From: Zetaproteobacteria bacterium
GTDB taxonomy: Bacteria; Bdellovibrionota_B; Oligoflexia; Oligoflexales; Bog-1112
Length of the DNA stretch: 35,851 nucleotides
Direction: 5' to 3'
NCBI GenBank assembly: GCA_947445855.1
Contig: CANFEH010000008.1
Coordinates: forward strand, 1-35,851
Made by a program: the position numbers and the translations under genes. The notes under the pieces are model-generated. The model did not search any database. It was not told the DNA's origin and saw only the letters and a program-made list of their open reading frames with translations. Positions within the stretch are counted from its first letter, which is position 1; the number at the start of each line of letters is the position of its first letter. Shown here one piece after another: positions 30,701 through 35,851 of this stretch.

Positions 30701-33110
30701 AGGTCGTCCATCACTAGGTTCTCGTTTTGGAACAGAACTTGAGTTTCTTAATTTTTCTATCCAAGCTTGGTATGCAGACCCTGAAGTGAGTGTTAATCTT
30801 GTGAAAGATGCTTTGAAAAAATTGCAAAATGATATGAAACTAAGTTCTACTAAAGAAAGAAAAGAAATATTAGAAAGAGTTTTTTCTTCTTTCAGAGGTG
30901 AAAGCCGTTTTGGGTTGAATTCTGTCACTGAGGATGCTGTTCAAGAATTTGAAAAAAATTTAAGTAACACTTTTAAAATAAAAGATCTTCAGCTAGCTGT
31001 ACCTGCAGCTCAAGAAGAAATCGCACGTGTGAGCGATACTTATTTTTGGTTTTTAAATCGTGTTATTGGTAAGAAGTTACGGATAAACAAAGTTAAACTT
31101 CAAACCAATGCACAAATTTACTTGGCTCTTTTTGATGTGATTCAAGGCTTCACAGGAACAAACTGGAATGAAGATACTCTGCCTAATTTTTATAGAGAAA
31201 GTATACCCTCAGACACTGAGGCTGTTACAAGTTACCTCTTAGTAGATAACAGCTCAGCTCCTATTAATTGGGTAAATGATACGAGAGAGTGGGCTAGCGT
31301 GCTCACTCAAATTTTAGTTGATTGCGCTACATGTTCCGTGATTGATCAAGGAGGCTATTTAAAAGGATTTCCTCACGAAGAAATCTCTAAGAAAATGGTG
31401 AGTATAGCTTCTCAAGAAAATGATAAGAAAACTGATTTAATCTACTATAATAATGAAAATGAAATCATGGTGCTTCTTGATGGTGGAGAAAGAAAACCTT
31501 ACAGAAGTATCAATTTCAAAGAGAACAGAGAGAAAAGAGGAGCCTTTTGGGATCTATCTCATACCACAGGCTCAGACTTGAAACTGGGCCCAACAGAAAC
31601 TGCTGTGATGACAGCAAGTATTCATACCATTAGCCGAGATTTATATCAAGCTGCATGGAGGTTAAGAGGTTTAGCTACAGGACAAAAAATACGTTTTGCG
31701 CTAAAATTAGAAGAAAAAGAAGCTATGCAGAAGGCTCTTAAAGAAGATTTAAAATATGAAGTAATAGGAGAATTTGATACCACAGATCTTTTCCTTTTTT
31801 TAAAGCTGAACGAAGCGAAAAGACAGGCTCAGATGAACCTGAGAGCCTTCAAACAAAAAATAGAGGGCGTCTATGTGAAAGGAGTCATAGAGCAATATAT
31901 TAAAGAAAATAACTTGAAAAAATTAGTAAAATTTTTCGAGAGAACAAAGGATCTCTTCCTTAATGATGATAACTCAAAACCTTTTGAAAAGTATGGGAAG
32001 CCAAAAATTCTTTCTGATAAAGAGACTGTGATGAGAGGAGAAAAAAAGGCACTAATGGAAAAAGAGCCAATAAAAGCTTTTTTAGCACAAAAAGCAGAGT
32101 TAGCAGCAGGTCTTGATCAGGAAGTTGATAATATTTTAGAGAAGTTTAAAGGCCTCCTAGCAGCTCAAATTGAATCTCCTATGACAGATGATGAGAATGG
32201 CAAAGAGATGGAAGTAGAAGAGGAGCAAGAGCAAGAAGAGGAAGAGGAAATAGAGGAAGAAAGAAGTCTTCAAAATTCAGGAGGTGAAGTAAATCAGAAG
32301 CAAAGAAAGCACTTGAGCTGGTATACAGAATCATTAGGAAAAGATTTGTGTAAAGAAGAATTTACTAAAAAGCAACTGCTGACAGAGAGAGCTGTTGAAG
32401 ACCTTGTGGAGTCAGGGGAGTATTGCCCTATGATTAAGCTTGACACTGCTTTTTCTTTGTTAGAAGAACCTCAGCTTAAGAAATTATTTTCTAATTTAGA
32501 TGAGATTTATGTGAGCTTGAATGTTCTTCCGTTGTTCAAAGAAAATAAAGAAGAAGACGATTTCAAAGCTTATTCACCAGGGCACTTGGGAGATCGCTCT
32601 GTTCTTCTGATAGGAAGCAATGAGGATAAGGGGAATCCTTTAAGTTATAAGCTTGAAAAAGCTGTGATCTTAAATAAACACGATGCTTTAGATTTGGAGG
32701 CATATATTCAGGATAATGCAGATAAAGAAGATCTTTACCTCTTACTGCATGATTACAATATTGGAAATCGAGAAAAAACCAAGGCGTATGAGGGTCTTTT
32801 AAAAGGTGCAGAAGACCCTTTTAGTCTGCCTTTCAAAGAAGAGAGAGAAGAACCTGCTGCTAAGACACAAAGAGATATTTTAGCTCGTATGCTAGGTCTT
32901 ACAAAAATGTTCAATACATATAGTTTCTTAAGAGGTGAAGAAAGAGATGCTCTGATGAACTGGTACAAAGATAAGAAAGTTAATGTGCCTCAAGGTATGA
33001 GGAATCTCTTTGAAGAAAAAATGTTAGAATATCGCTTTTCCGATAAAGATGCTTATATGAATAGTACAATGCAAACTTTTATAGATGAGCTAAGTTCAAT
33101 TTCTCAGTAA
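21789..33110 (+). CDS. Giant exported DUF3638/DUF3645-type SecA/SF2-like ATPase, 3773 residues
   Basis: One unbroken frame of 3773 codons. Residues 1-24 form an export signal with a lipobox-like IPSC (Cys24). A proline run and a 45-residue Glu/Gln tract (48-92) follow. Residues about 340-490 have H355 in KDHAITIQ, N379 in VNSGGG and C477 in QQAGTCGYF, an order like CE-clan cysteine proteases (weak). A Gly/Asp linker lies at 1569-1586. The middle (about 1950-2600) is rich in coiled coil. The ATPase core begins with Walker A MGSGKTS (K2664) and DEAD (2794-2797), then GFTGTN (3120-3125), GSDLKLG (3261-3267) and QAAWRLRGLATGQ with R3291 and R3293. This series resembles SecA (GMTGTA, GRGTDI, QLRGRAGRQG) and the DUF3638/DUF3645 proteins of eukaryotes and some chlamydiae. 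A second acidic patch lies near 3475. The start has AGGAA 8 bases upstream. Function is unknown; an extracytoplasmic ATPase would need ATP, which suggests action in a host. Confidence 0.85.
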   Translation: MKKRLFLIRVIVCFFTFSMIIPSCTDDSRTEASNPPSPPPPPPLGGGQEQEEEEEEEEQEEQEEQEEQEEEEEEEEEEEEEEEEEEEEQEEQDGASSSNTNSNPKELPKELKEFVGSIVRSQENIKEALQILEKSPSCKNSVSTSAKKATDIIEKMNSFLNDQAYFGTTENDEEIRNTYAETKKDLADTREYLSRCRALDLLSVGETIDLNLSSEKQLAHILGDSFIGEAQDKLQGVNAEVEKKLLENRAKVLKGMANLFSQNKKYLNPPTLLFKQEVNDSEDEQGSNLIYTKDFDEENLGQEAHHVAVALKLKEKLVEQDPFQEKGFSDTLSEELLSLKKKGDFIFIPAVWKDHAITIQYVLEKETGEGRFYTVRIVNSGGGLGTFHKLVYVGSQLYAFPVVEYISVPQDNILDPLNISLFKEIADGNSRTSDMYNFYLDFLPRLGGRKSTQDRFGERPVEHQFSEIQAIQQAGTCGYFRLPYISDFAATQTNSRREVRVDSDSLVYTPTAKENREHIEFFIRWITLHQWMKTDHEDMNALTLGRSALKTLISEVVLMQKEKHLDTGTFLVFQEEVEKYEERLELLAKKISVADQDEERRKTQAKILALSKSSKRDDFKLELVAKKGEEDTREYKLPGMFFLFPLKKKLEGSEVALATIKIEIANHFKRIKDENIDFFSFGEEGKPTLFPKDQMIQIFLKNTRELVRLFPIWEVNTFVKEYTVEESMSILEGLTKLDKAYVAFLKYVPKGEELVINPLDVLAQAKILAFSQLLVDNIISLADDTKKFLPVNLYQDSLGLITGGHFSVYFQKDIRWATEIYKLKKFWEENNKTAGKENKDHFNFNLIKADCVFTSSNISCYRSVFHSKGVSDFWTQTNNSINLFHPRKLLYSDWYDLRWFQTVASLEINQNAVNDGVLMGGLSGMLDRYITSLKENQTNPYMGNAYRISYLTDFLQSGVYTHELKQLTKALDVFGVTPYNIKIYAFEFQDVYPIEEPTNREKYEGKLIPRDISGNDWSKWEWDDSKKRVFFKKVIRAENTYNLGYSSFFKGFETKTLDGTEVKSVQGFKPELKASFALKALELYEGFSEKEKNLLSELYESKKAESANSELFEDFGSFRASEKSNVSFEAASRKNYSQEKLSKIGIEEDALRRLSGVLFVDEYEKKSAAGVKKVRSGQIIEILSYYKESGFFKQIEKRSLFEKIFFEGKALIEELKSSKQRALLIKKFFEDIIDEAQAEKQNKNYDLIGYLYTVYYRVLLMTQKVYTGEFAELKFRNPRKLLFDELKNVESTEKTPDLDTISRAKNSSTIAYYLLSTYHDNNFFESNNNDLINVRMFSRASFKLKEIPFEIGEISFLGEKKSRFENSLGKLRQAEVEKKEKYTKQIEDLNFKISELQSYQKRADRLTMEARDQHLMTVIDQLSTFNEVAVLGIVRDILNLEGDLAELKYKVGSPLFSVKHGNTLYELDFSKASILINGSAPFPVKTLSADEFYSVLELDFATLGQNITEEFVKISLQKQIKEGKENLLFIQKNRKNKIEKAIRVFQSANQQPVCLSLQINKDHMLSTKDGDGVGGDVDGDGPGGGANKEEVKSSVSDENLRLVRDGFYPELLLSWQSLSPKECSKLNGYYTLEALPSLPQGIPAFDLSSQTFLLSVEKGKAYDIESGYFTLFNVEGEKLVLANLDNPSYLNVHKIKDHTVTTDKRLFIEQREDLKPLWRLENPRFIHAWEDEEEKVTIDLPRYNLSFLYNKDDERLEKGDQSLKLESAHLLSSRIHFRNYLPLYTKGRLTHLWIPEGDMSKEAGEYRTDFSIDLLDRSLKKGSKVLITGTKEMRKIEVENELAEMGQAIIAKQKVFRNNLFLVNFFLGSYEYEEAKALLNQNESSFGFFSELEQAELAKVVKGDDKLNLDVRELLLRLKAGVIGLRNFSQYDTLTDQENPKIINPKVQKLFPINHLTDLYSQALSRMRLVDESWLSLNDERYFLKYLNKFMKKIPPNFKGREDELSGFFSVEVLSSDLESEEEQQANLATNAVGGATEQESQSDKEKEKVKKYKKLIKDYSRDDFDQNKKITFDTVQELFLNQEFKGVAGQNPQAQALNNILFDDSTHPMASAAYFYNMIMQSANNDLSEYIQKKLKIKKEKAEEMIELEKLDYLYKTMDYAVGYYARNDDENNLKRLIFFLQAIKSRQQLLREDEDTPTSLDIYDKFQTLLTDRKKKLSEYNDINKDIEEFVRKKIITVERQLLYYNNTNDQLQRLEKELQIALVELEKKNEKKTAIGKELDQIETVLHNTFPFIGGSYKDEEKRRQANRFQHAETYISGTFRYLNLSSQDLSIKTENIDLNLEKKKELIEEKKLKAERIKYVEPSYDADNLFSSTIPEECSQYALAEPFFSKENLSEYFDSKKLLNIQAQGKKDVHNKFKNKIQTILGNHQIDPHVKQSLQEFKEKYETYEEKYLGEDVFDIKKEKLASLKEAIVKKKIDENQIKEARESLLKIANDLPEDKLLRSQLFLKRKSFSIDHEWELSELQQFYARRDMKNFVSLLPHFDEKKLQDLNKRTTCYFLKKTYLDHFKDLSAKVKELESLPADDPERSEKENQLYKSLVNKRQFPVEKFPDYLVFESVKGFLIREDQWKNLKHLTLFAEDKSQQHDKGVLLEMIMGSGKTSVLSPLIGYLSASHNKLSVFVLPENLLLSQSEEIAEVLESVYGVTVDVLSIKRDRSLRDLWSVDETLERMIEAKKAKKLLIMSNSSIQSLFLKFLEHLEEHKQTDQDQIIVKFQGVLKFLKENAFTLVDEADMIFDVLKAHIFSVGQKTDMNPIVIETVNALYRLLRTTEGIPDIMSHSVLLSRGSGNKFVKDKWDDVKNLLIENIDRLFKKGDRYFSMFDGYLKNSQNKEALKRYLRPNLTMEFQIWADSYKNNIPSEDVKSIVSILYQELNSLMSITLSKEFGEHYGMGRESDRSAEFAIPYHAGRPSLGSRFGTELEFLNFSIQAWYADPEVSVNLVKDALKKLQNDMKLSSTKERKEILERVFSSFRGESRFGLNSVTEDAVQEFEKNLSNTFKIKDLQLAVPAAQEEIARVSDTYFWFLNRVIGKKLRINKVKLQTNAQIYLALFDVIQGFTGTNWNEDTLPNFYRESIPSDTEAVTSYLLVDNSSAPINWVNDTREWASVLTQILVDCATCSVIDQGGYLKGFPHEEISKKMVSIASQENDKKTDLIYYNNENEIMVLLDGGERKPYRSINFKENREKRGAFWDLSHTTGSDLKLGPTETAVMTASIHTISRDLYQAAWRLRGLATGQKIRFALKLEEKEAMQKALKEDLKYEVIGEFDTTDLFLFLKLNEAKRQAQMNLRAFKQKIEGVYVKGVIEQYIKENNLKKLVKFFERTKDLFLNDDNSKPFEKYGKPKILSDKETVMRGEKKALMEKEPIKAFLAQKAELAAGLDQEVDNILEKFKGLLAAQIESPMTDDENGKEMEVEEEQEQEEEEEIEEERSLQNSGGEVNQKQRKHLSWYTESLGKDLCKEEFTKKQLLTERAVEDLVESGEYCPMIKLDTAFSLLEEPQLKKLFSNLDEIYVSLNVLPLFKENKEEDDFKAYSPGHLGDRSVLLIGSNEDKGNPLSYKLEKAVILNKHDALDLEAYIQDNADKEDLYLLLHDYNIGNREKTKAYEGLLKGAEDPFSLPFKEEREEPAAKTQRDILARMLGLTKMFNTYSFLRGEERDALMNWYKDKKVNVPQGMRNLFEEKMLEYRFSDKDAYMNSTMQTFIDELSSISQ
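21933..22067 (+). repeat. In-frame 9-bp minisatellite encoding a Glu/Gln tract
   Basis: Fifteen consecutive 9-base units of the form GAG-SAA-GAA (S is C or G) fill 21933-22067; the last ends GAT. Blocks of GAGCAAGAA and GAGGAAGAA alternate (1, 2, 4, 6 and 2 units), a pattern expected from slippage or unequal exchange. Unit length is a multiple of three, so copy changes would alter the acidic spacer's length without breaking the giant gene. The strand is pure purine but for the C of the Gln codons. Confidence 0.92.
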
Positions 33111-33189
33111 TTTTAGCTCTCCCATTTTTCAGCCACTCCATTAAGTAATATTCTTTACTTCTCAAAAAATATAGGTGTAGGAATTAATT

Positions 33190-33525
33190 TTAATGAGTGG
33201 TGCTATTTTTATAAATAAGAGCTAAATTTTCCATTTTATCTGTTGTGACAGGAAGGCTCTTTTCACCCTTATTTCTTGTTTCAGCATGAAGAATTTGAGT
33301 CAAGGAAATTTTTGGTTTATATGTGAAATCAAGAGTTCCAAGTACTTTGCCTGCCTCTTTTCTAACTGTGTATAGGAGTTCTTCTTCAATAAGGGCCTTA
33401 CTATCTCTAAAAATTTTTATTTTTGAATTAACTAAAAGATCCTGATTTGATTCTTCTATGTTTGCAAAACGCCCCAAACAAGTAAGAGACGAAAAGAATA
33501 AAATGAAGTGAATACATTTTTTCAT
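33190..33525 (-). CDS. Small exported protein, unknown
   Basis: The 111-residue product starts MKKCIHFILFFSSLTCLG, a typical Sec signal peptide, followed by a mostly hydrophilic mature part with predicted strands (KIKIFRDS, GTLDFTYKPKISLTQ). A longer in-frame start at 33552 adds nine residues ahead of the signal and is less likely; neither start has a strong ribosome binding site. There is no lipobox of usual form and no recognised family. It is transcribed towards the end of the giant gene. Confidence 0.5.
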   Translation of the reverse strand: MKKCIHFILFFSSLTCLGRFANIEESNQDLLVNSKIKIFRDSKALIEEELLYTVRKEAGKVLGTLDFTYKPKISLTQILHAETRNKGEKSLPVTTDKMENLALIYKNSTTH

Positions 33526-33690
33526 GAGGAAAGAACCTTTCTTAGTTATCAAAACTTATATCAATTGAGAGAGCAAATTGCTGTTTTTTTATTTTGTTTT
33601 AAGTTTCAAAATAGAGGTGACTATAGTTTTTGCAAAATAGACCGAAAAGTTTTTTGACTACAAACAAAAAACAGCATGAGGCAATACTTT

Positions 33691-34431
33691 ATGATATTAA
33701 AGAAAAAAAACAAATTCCTTTTTGTTTTCAATGTGTTATTTGTTTTTTTGTCTTATGGTGCCAAAGGGGATATCCTCGAGAAATACTTGAAAAAAGATAG
33801 TGATACAAAGGGGGCTCTTAAATTAGAGTCAACAAGCCTAGAGCTCCCCACACGTCCCGGCAGAAAAGTAGAGCCCATTCTGCCTCAAGGTTCAAATGAA
33901 AATTACTACCCTCCTGCTGAAGAACTTGAAATCACAACGCAAAAATCTGTCAGTGTTTCTCCAAAGCATAGCAACCTTGTTCATGCAAACTTCTCTTTTG
34001 GAGCTAATCGTAATCATCTGGTAAATAAAGTTTATTTTGATTTAAAAACATCTCCAGATAGAAAATTTTCTCCTTTAGTTGGCTTAAAGTTAGACTTTAA
34101 CGACAAAAGAAGATCGTACTCTAATCTTTCTTTCTTTCTCGGGATTAATTATGTTATTTTTCGCTATTATAGCTTAGAGATGAGTACTTCTCTTGAACAA
34201 GAACTTGAAAATTATTTTACAATTCCAAGCTCTGTAGAAAACTATACGTTCCTCACAACAAGAGCTCACATAAAATTTTCTTATGATCTCTCAGAGCATT
34301 TCACTTTGTTTGCTGCTTTTTCTCCTAAAGTTTCTTATGTTTCTGATAAATACTTAGCGAGTGCTCCCCTTTTGCTTCAAGAAGAAGCTAGGCAGATTCT
34401 TGATTTCAGTTACGGTTTTCTTGTGAAATAA
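33691..34431 (+). CDS. Exported protein, possibly a small outer-membrane beta-barrel
   Basis: The 246-residue product begins with a signal peptide (MILKKKNKFLFVFNVLFVFL to about Gly26). A Pro-rich region (about 65-95) is followed by alternating polar/hydrophobic stretches with many aromatic residues (VHANFSFGANRN, VYFDLKTS, SFFLGINYVIF, HIKFSYDLSEHFTLFAAF), as in short transmembrane beta-strands. It ends FSYGFLVK rather than in a canonical C-terminal Phe. The ATG at 33691 has GAGG 9 bases upstream; the earlier ATG at 33676 has none. No family is recognised. Confidence 0.55.
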   Translation: MILKKKNKFLFVFNVLFVFLSYGAKGDILEKYLKKDSDTKGALKLESTSLELPTRPGRKVEPILPQGSNENYYPPAEELEITTQKSVSVSPKHSNLVHANFSFGANRNHLVNKVYFDLKTSPDRKFSPLVGLKLDFNDKRRSYSNLSFFLGINYVIFRYYSLEMSTSLEQELENYFTIPSSVENYTFLTTRAHIKFSYDLSEHFTLFAAFSPKVSYVSDKYLASAPLLLQEEARQILDFSYGFLVK

Positions 34432-34450
34432 ATACTCAAGAAGTGTGAAA

Positions 34451-35116
34451 CTAAGGTTGAGGCATAGTAAGTTCTGCAAGTTTTGTGTAAAAAGCTAAGT
34501 AACTAGCCAAATTGCCGTCGAGTGTTTGAAGAGTTACAAGAACAGCAAATAATTTGTTAGGTTCTTTTTTGTTTTTAAAATATCTAATCTTATCTTTTTC
34601 ATTAAATCTTTTCATCCAAGAAGCTTTAGACCCACTAGAAACTGTAAATTCTTTGAGGCTTTCATTAGCAAGAAATGTTCCTTCCCAATTAAACTCATAA
34701 GCATACTTGAAAAGATCAGTCACAGTTCCATCTTTTGTTTTAACGACACCTGCCACCTCAGCTGGACAAGAAGCTTTAGCCTCCCCTGTTGCTCCTAGCT
34801 CGGGAGCAAATTTTGCGTACACTGCATCTAGTTGAGAAATTTTAGAAAAATAGTCTGCTCTATTTGTGTAAACTCCTGAGTCTTCCTGTGTTTTAGTTGA
34901 AAAACACCCAACTCCTTGGCAGCAAGTAGTGTAAAGCCCATTGAGATAGTAATAAGAATTTTCTTCTGCTCTGTTATCAATAAAATCTTCTATACCAAAC
35001 TCTTGATAGGAGCCTAATTCAGTCGAATAATCATAGATCTTCATAGCTTCAACATCACGATTTATAGATTCACAAGAAATCAAAAAGAATGCTAATAATA
35101 AAAGACTCTTTCTCAT
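34451..35116 (-). CDS. Predicted lipoprotein, unknown
   Basis: The 221-residue product has a clean lipoprotein signal (MRKSLLLLAFFLISC, lipobox LISC, Cys15). The mature part contains a Cys-rich stretch TTCCQGVGC and a later lone Cys, suggesting disulfides in the periplasm or at the surface. Residues 140-210 resemble a compact alpha/beta domain, but no family is recognised. The ATG has AGGAAGG about 7 bases upstream. It converges on the beta-barrel-like gene with 19 bases between them. Confidence 0.6.
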   Translation of the reverse strand: MRKSLLLLAFFLISCESINRDVEAMKIYDYSTELGSYQEFGIEDFIDNRAEENSYYYLNGLYTTCCQGVGCFSTKTQEDSGVYTNRADYFSKISQLDAVYAKFAPELGATGEAKASCPAEVAGVVKTKDGTVTDLFKYAYEFNWEGTFLANESLKEFTVSSGSKASWMKRFNEKDKIRYFKNKKEPNKLFAVLVTLQTLDGNLASYLAFYTKLAELTMPQP

Positions 35117-35251
35117 AAAACACCCTTCCTAATTAAACATTAAGAAAAAAGACCTTCATAAACAATAGTAACATATTCGTATAGAAAACCGGCGTGAGAG
35201 ATGTTCTCAAAGAAAACAGAAGAACACCGCCTTTTCAAAAGCAAATTTTTC

Positions 35252-35280
35252 TTGACGAATCTAAATAGAATAAGTACAAA
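35252..35280 (+). promoter_or_regulatory. Sigma-70 promoter of tRNA-Asn
   Basis: TTGACG (35252-35257) and TACAAA (35275-35280) are separated by 17 bases and lie 22 bases before the mature tRNA 5' end, as expected for a stable-RNA promoter. Confidence 0.7.
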
Positions 35281-35302
35281 CAGAGTCTATTCTCTTGATT
35301 GT

Positions 35303-35378
35303 TCCTCAGTAGCTCAGTTGGTAGAGCAGGTGACTGTTAATCACCTGGTCGGCGGTTCAAGTCCGTCCTGAGGAGCCA
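35303..35378 (+). tRNA. tRNA-Asn (anticodon GTT)
   Basis: A complete 76-base cloverleaf. The acceptor stem TCCTCAG pairs with CTGAGGA, the D arm is AGCTCAGTTGGTAGAGC, and the anticodon stem GGTGA/TCACC closes the loop CTGTTAA with GTT at 35336-35338. The T arm has the GTTCAAGTC core. The discriminator is G, and CCA (35376-35378) is encoded. Confidence 0.97.
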
Positions 35379-35392
35379 CTCTTAATTCTTAC

Positions 35393-35418
35393 AAAGCCTT
35401 GTTTTTACTAGGCTTTTT
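35393..35418 (+). terminator. Terminator of tRNA-Asn
   Basis: AAAGCCT (35393-35399) pairs with AGGCTTT (35410-35416), a 7-bp stem with a 10-base loop running into a T tract, 15 bases after the tRNA CCA end. Confidence 0.8.
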
Positions 35419-35461
35419 ATTTATCTGCCCATCGCAAAAATGATAAAATCTAAAAAATTTC

Positions 35462-35706
35462 CTACTGTCTTGAATAAGAAATAATTAGGCTATCTTCTTG
35501 TGTCCCATTTTTGCGTTGGACGGTAAAAACTAGATTTTGGTTCTGCTGAATAAAAAAATCTTTTACACGAAACTCTGTTTTGCTTCCAAGAGGTTCAAAC
35601 CAAAGTTTTTTCCCAGTTTTCCCATCAATTTTTGTGATGCCAATAAAGTTAGCATTTTCAGAAAGCAAAAAGAAATCCCCAAACATATTGGTCTTAATTT
35701 GTTTAA
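35462..35706 (-). pseudogene. 3' remnant of a PQQ-propeller-like gene, cut by an IS
   Basis: The frame ending at 35462 encodes FIGITKIDGKTGKKLWFEPLG and a further strand pair, the blade pattern (xxAxDxxTGKxxW) of PQQ-like beta-propeller proteins such as BamB. The only ATG inside (35686) lies in mid-strand, and the frame stays open upstream into the IS end near 35707, so the normal 5' part is missing from this place. It reads as the last one to two blades of an interrupted gene. The rest may lie on the far side of the element. Confidence 0.6.
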
Positions 35707-35851
35707 GAGCCTGTTCCCTATTAAATTTATGCTAAACGATTAAGAATAATCTTGAACATTCCAATGAAAACCATAGAGCGTCCATGATGAGGATCTACCT
35801 CATAGTCTCGAGCAAGTCTCTTTTGTCGTTTTAGCCAAGAAAAAGTTCTCT
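35707..35851 (-). mobile_element. IS5-family insertion sequence, one end, continues past window
   Basis: The element end is inferred at about 35707, where GAGCCTGTTCCCT begins just outside the transposase stop; similar GxGCCTGTTC ends occur in the IS5 superfamily (from memory). A flanking TTA or TAA could be the target duplication. The other end lies outside the window, so the inverted repeat cannot be confirmed. Confidence 0.6.
35727..35851 (-). CDS. IS5-family transposase, C-terminal part
   Basis: Forty-one codons are visible before the stop at 35727. The segment RTFSWLKRQKRLARDYE is the C-terminal block of IS5-type DDE transposases, whose catalytic Glu lies in the (E)RTFxWL motif just at the window edge. 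After it comes FIGMFKIILNRL and the stop. The N-terminal part with the catalytic Asp residues is outside the window, so intactness cannot be judged. Confidence 0.85.
   Translation of the reverse strand, partial: RTFSWLKRQKRLARDYEVDPHHGRSMVFIGMFKIILNRLA

Noticed and set aside
21789-33110. The giant gene as two or more fused or frameshifted genes
   Set aside because: The frame is continuous for 3773 codons, there is no internal strong ribosome binding site with start at a domain boundary that I noticed, and the family motifs run in order to the end.
33143-33160. Terminator hairpin after the giant gene
   Set aside because: AAGTAA/TTACTT is only 6 AT-rich pairs and is followed by CTCAAAAAA on the plus strand, not T residues.

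Overview
The window looks like chromosome from an AT-rich Gram-negative bacterium that lives in close contact with, probably inside, eukaryotic cells. Ordinary housekeeping operons (de novo purine synthesis, a fumarate reductase/succinate dehydrogenase complex, ribosomal proteins, priA, hemE) alternate with genes for exported proteins that resemble eukaryotic trafficking and ubiquitin-system proteins. The taxon cannot be fixed from this stretch. The small PurL with separate PurS and PurQ, the three-subunit cytochrome b558-type SdhCAB and the many lipoproteins would fit a Bdellovibrionota/deltaproteobacterial-like lineage, but that is a weak inference.

Layout. 1-4905 (minus): purS-purQ-purL-purF-rph, with rph cut by the window edge. 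5013-7112 (plus): a two-gene unit encoding a Qbc-SNARE (SNAP-25-like) protein with a PH-like insert, followed by an exported inositol-polyphosphate 5-phosphatase. 7126-11238 (minus): sdhB, sdhA and sdhC, with an exported ankyrin-like protein upstream. 11409-14892 (plus): an SLC13-type anion symporter, a glutathione peroxidase, and an exported protein whose mature N-terminus is a ubiquitin-like domain followed by a long coiled coil. 14898-17222 (minus): priA. 17503-18606 (plus): rpsR, rpmB, a 34-codon basic ORF and rpsT, ended by a strong terminator. 18697-19857 (minus): an acyl-CoA dehydrogenase. 19985-21025 (plus): hemE. 21036-21701 (minus): a Mip-like FKBP lipoprotein. 21789-33110 (plus): one uninterrupted 3773-codon gene for a giant exported protein with a SecA/SF2-like ATPase core of the DUF3638/DUF3645 type and a Glu/Gln minisatellite near its N-terminus. 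33190-35116: three small exported proteins of unknown function. 35252-35418: tRNA-Asn with promoter and terminator. 35462-35851: the 3' end of a PQQ-propeller-like gene cut by an IS5-family element that runs off the window.

The most notable content is a set of eukaryote-like exported proteins: a SNARE mimic carrying a possible lipid-binding domain, co-oriented 39 bases upstream of a phosphoinositide phosphatase; a ubiquitin mimic; and a giant ATPase whose N-terminal part has a His...Asn...Gln...Cys arrangement reminiscent of CE-clan (Ulp1/ChlaDUB-like) cysteine proteases. All carry Sec-type signal peptides or hydrophobic N-termini, so they would leave the cytoplasm by the general export route. 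A role in host membrane fusion, phosphoinositide identity and ubiquitin signalling is inferred from sequence resemblance; nothing here proves delivery into a host cell.
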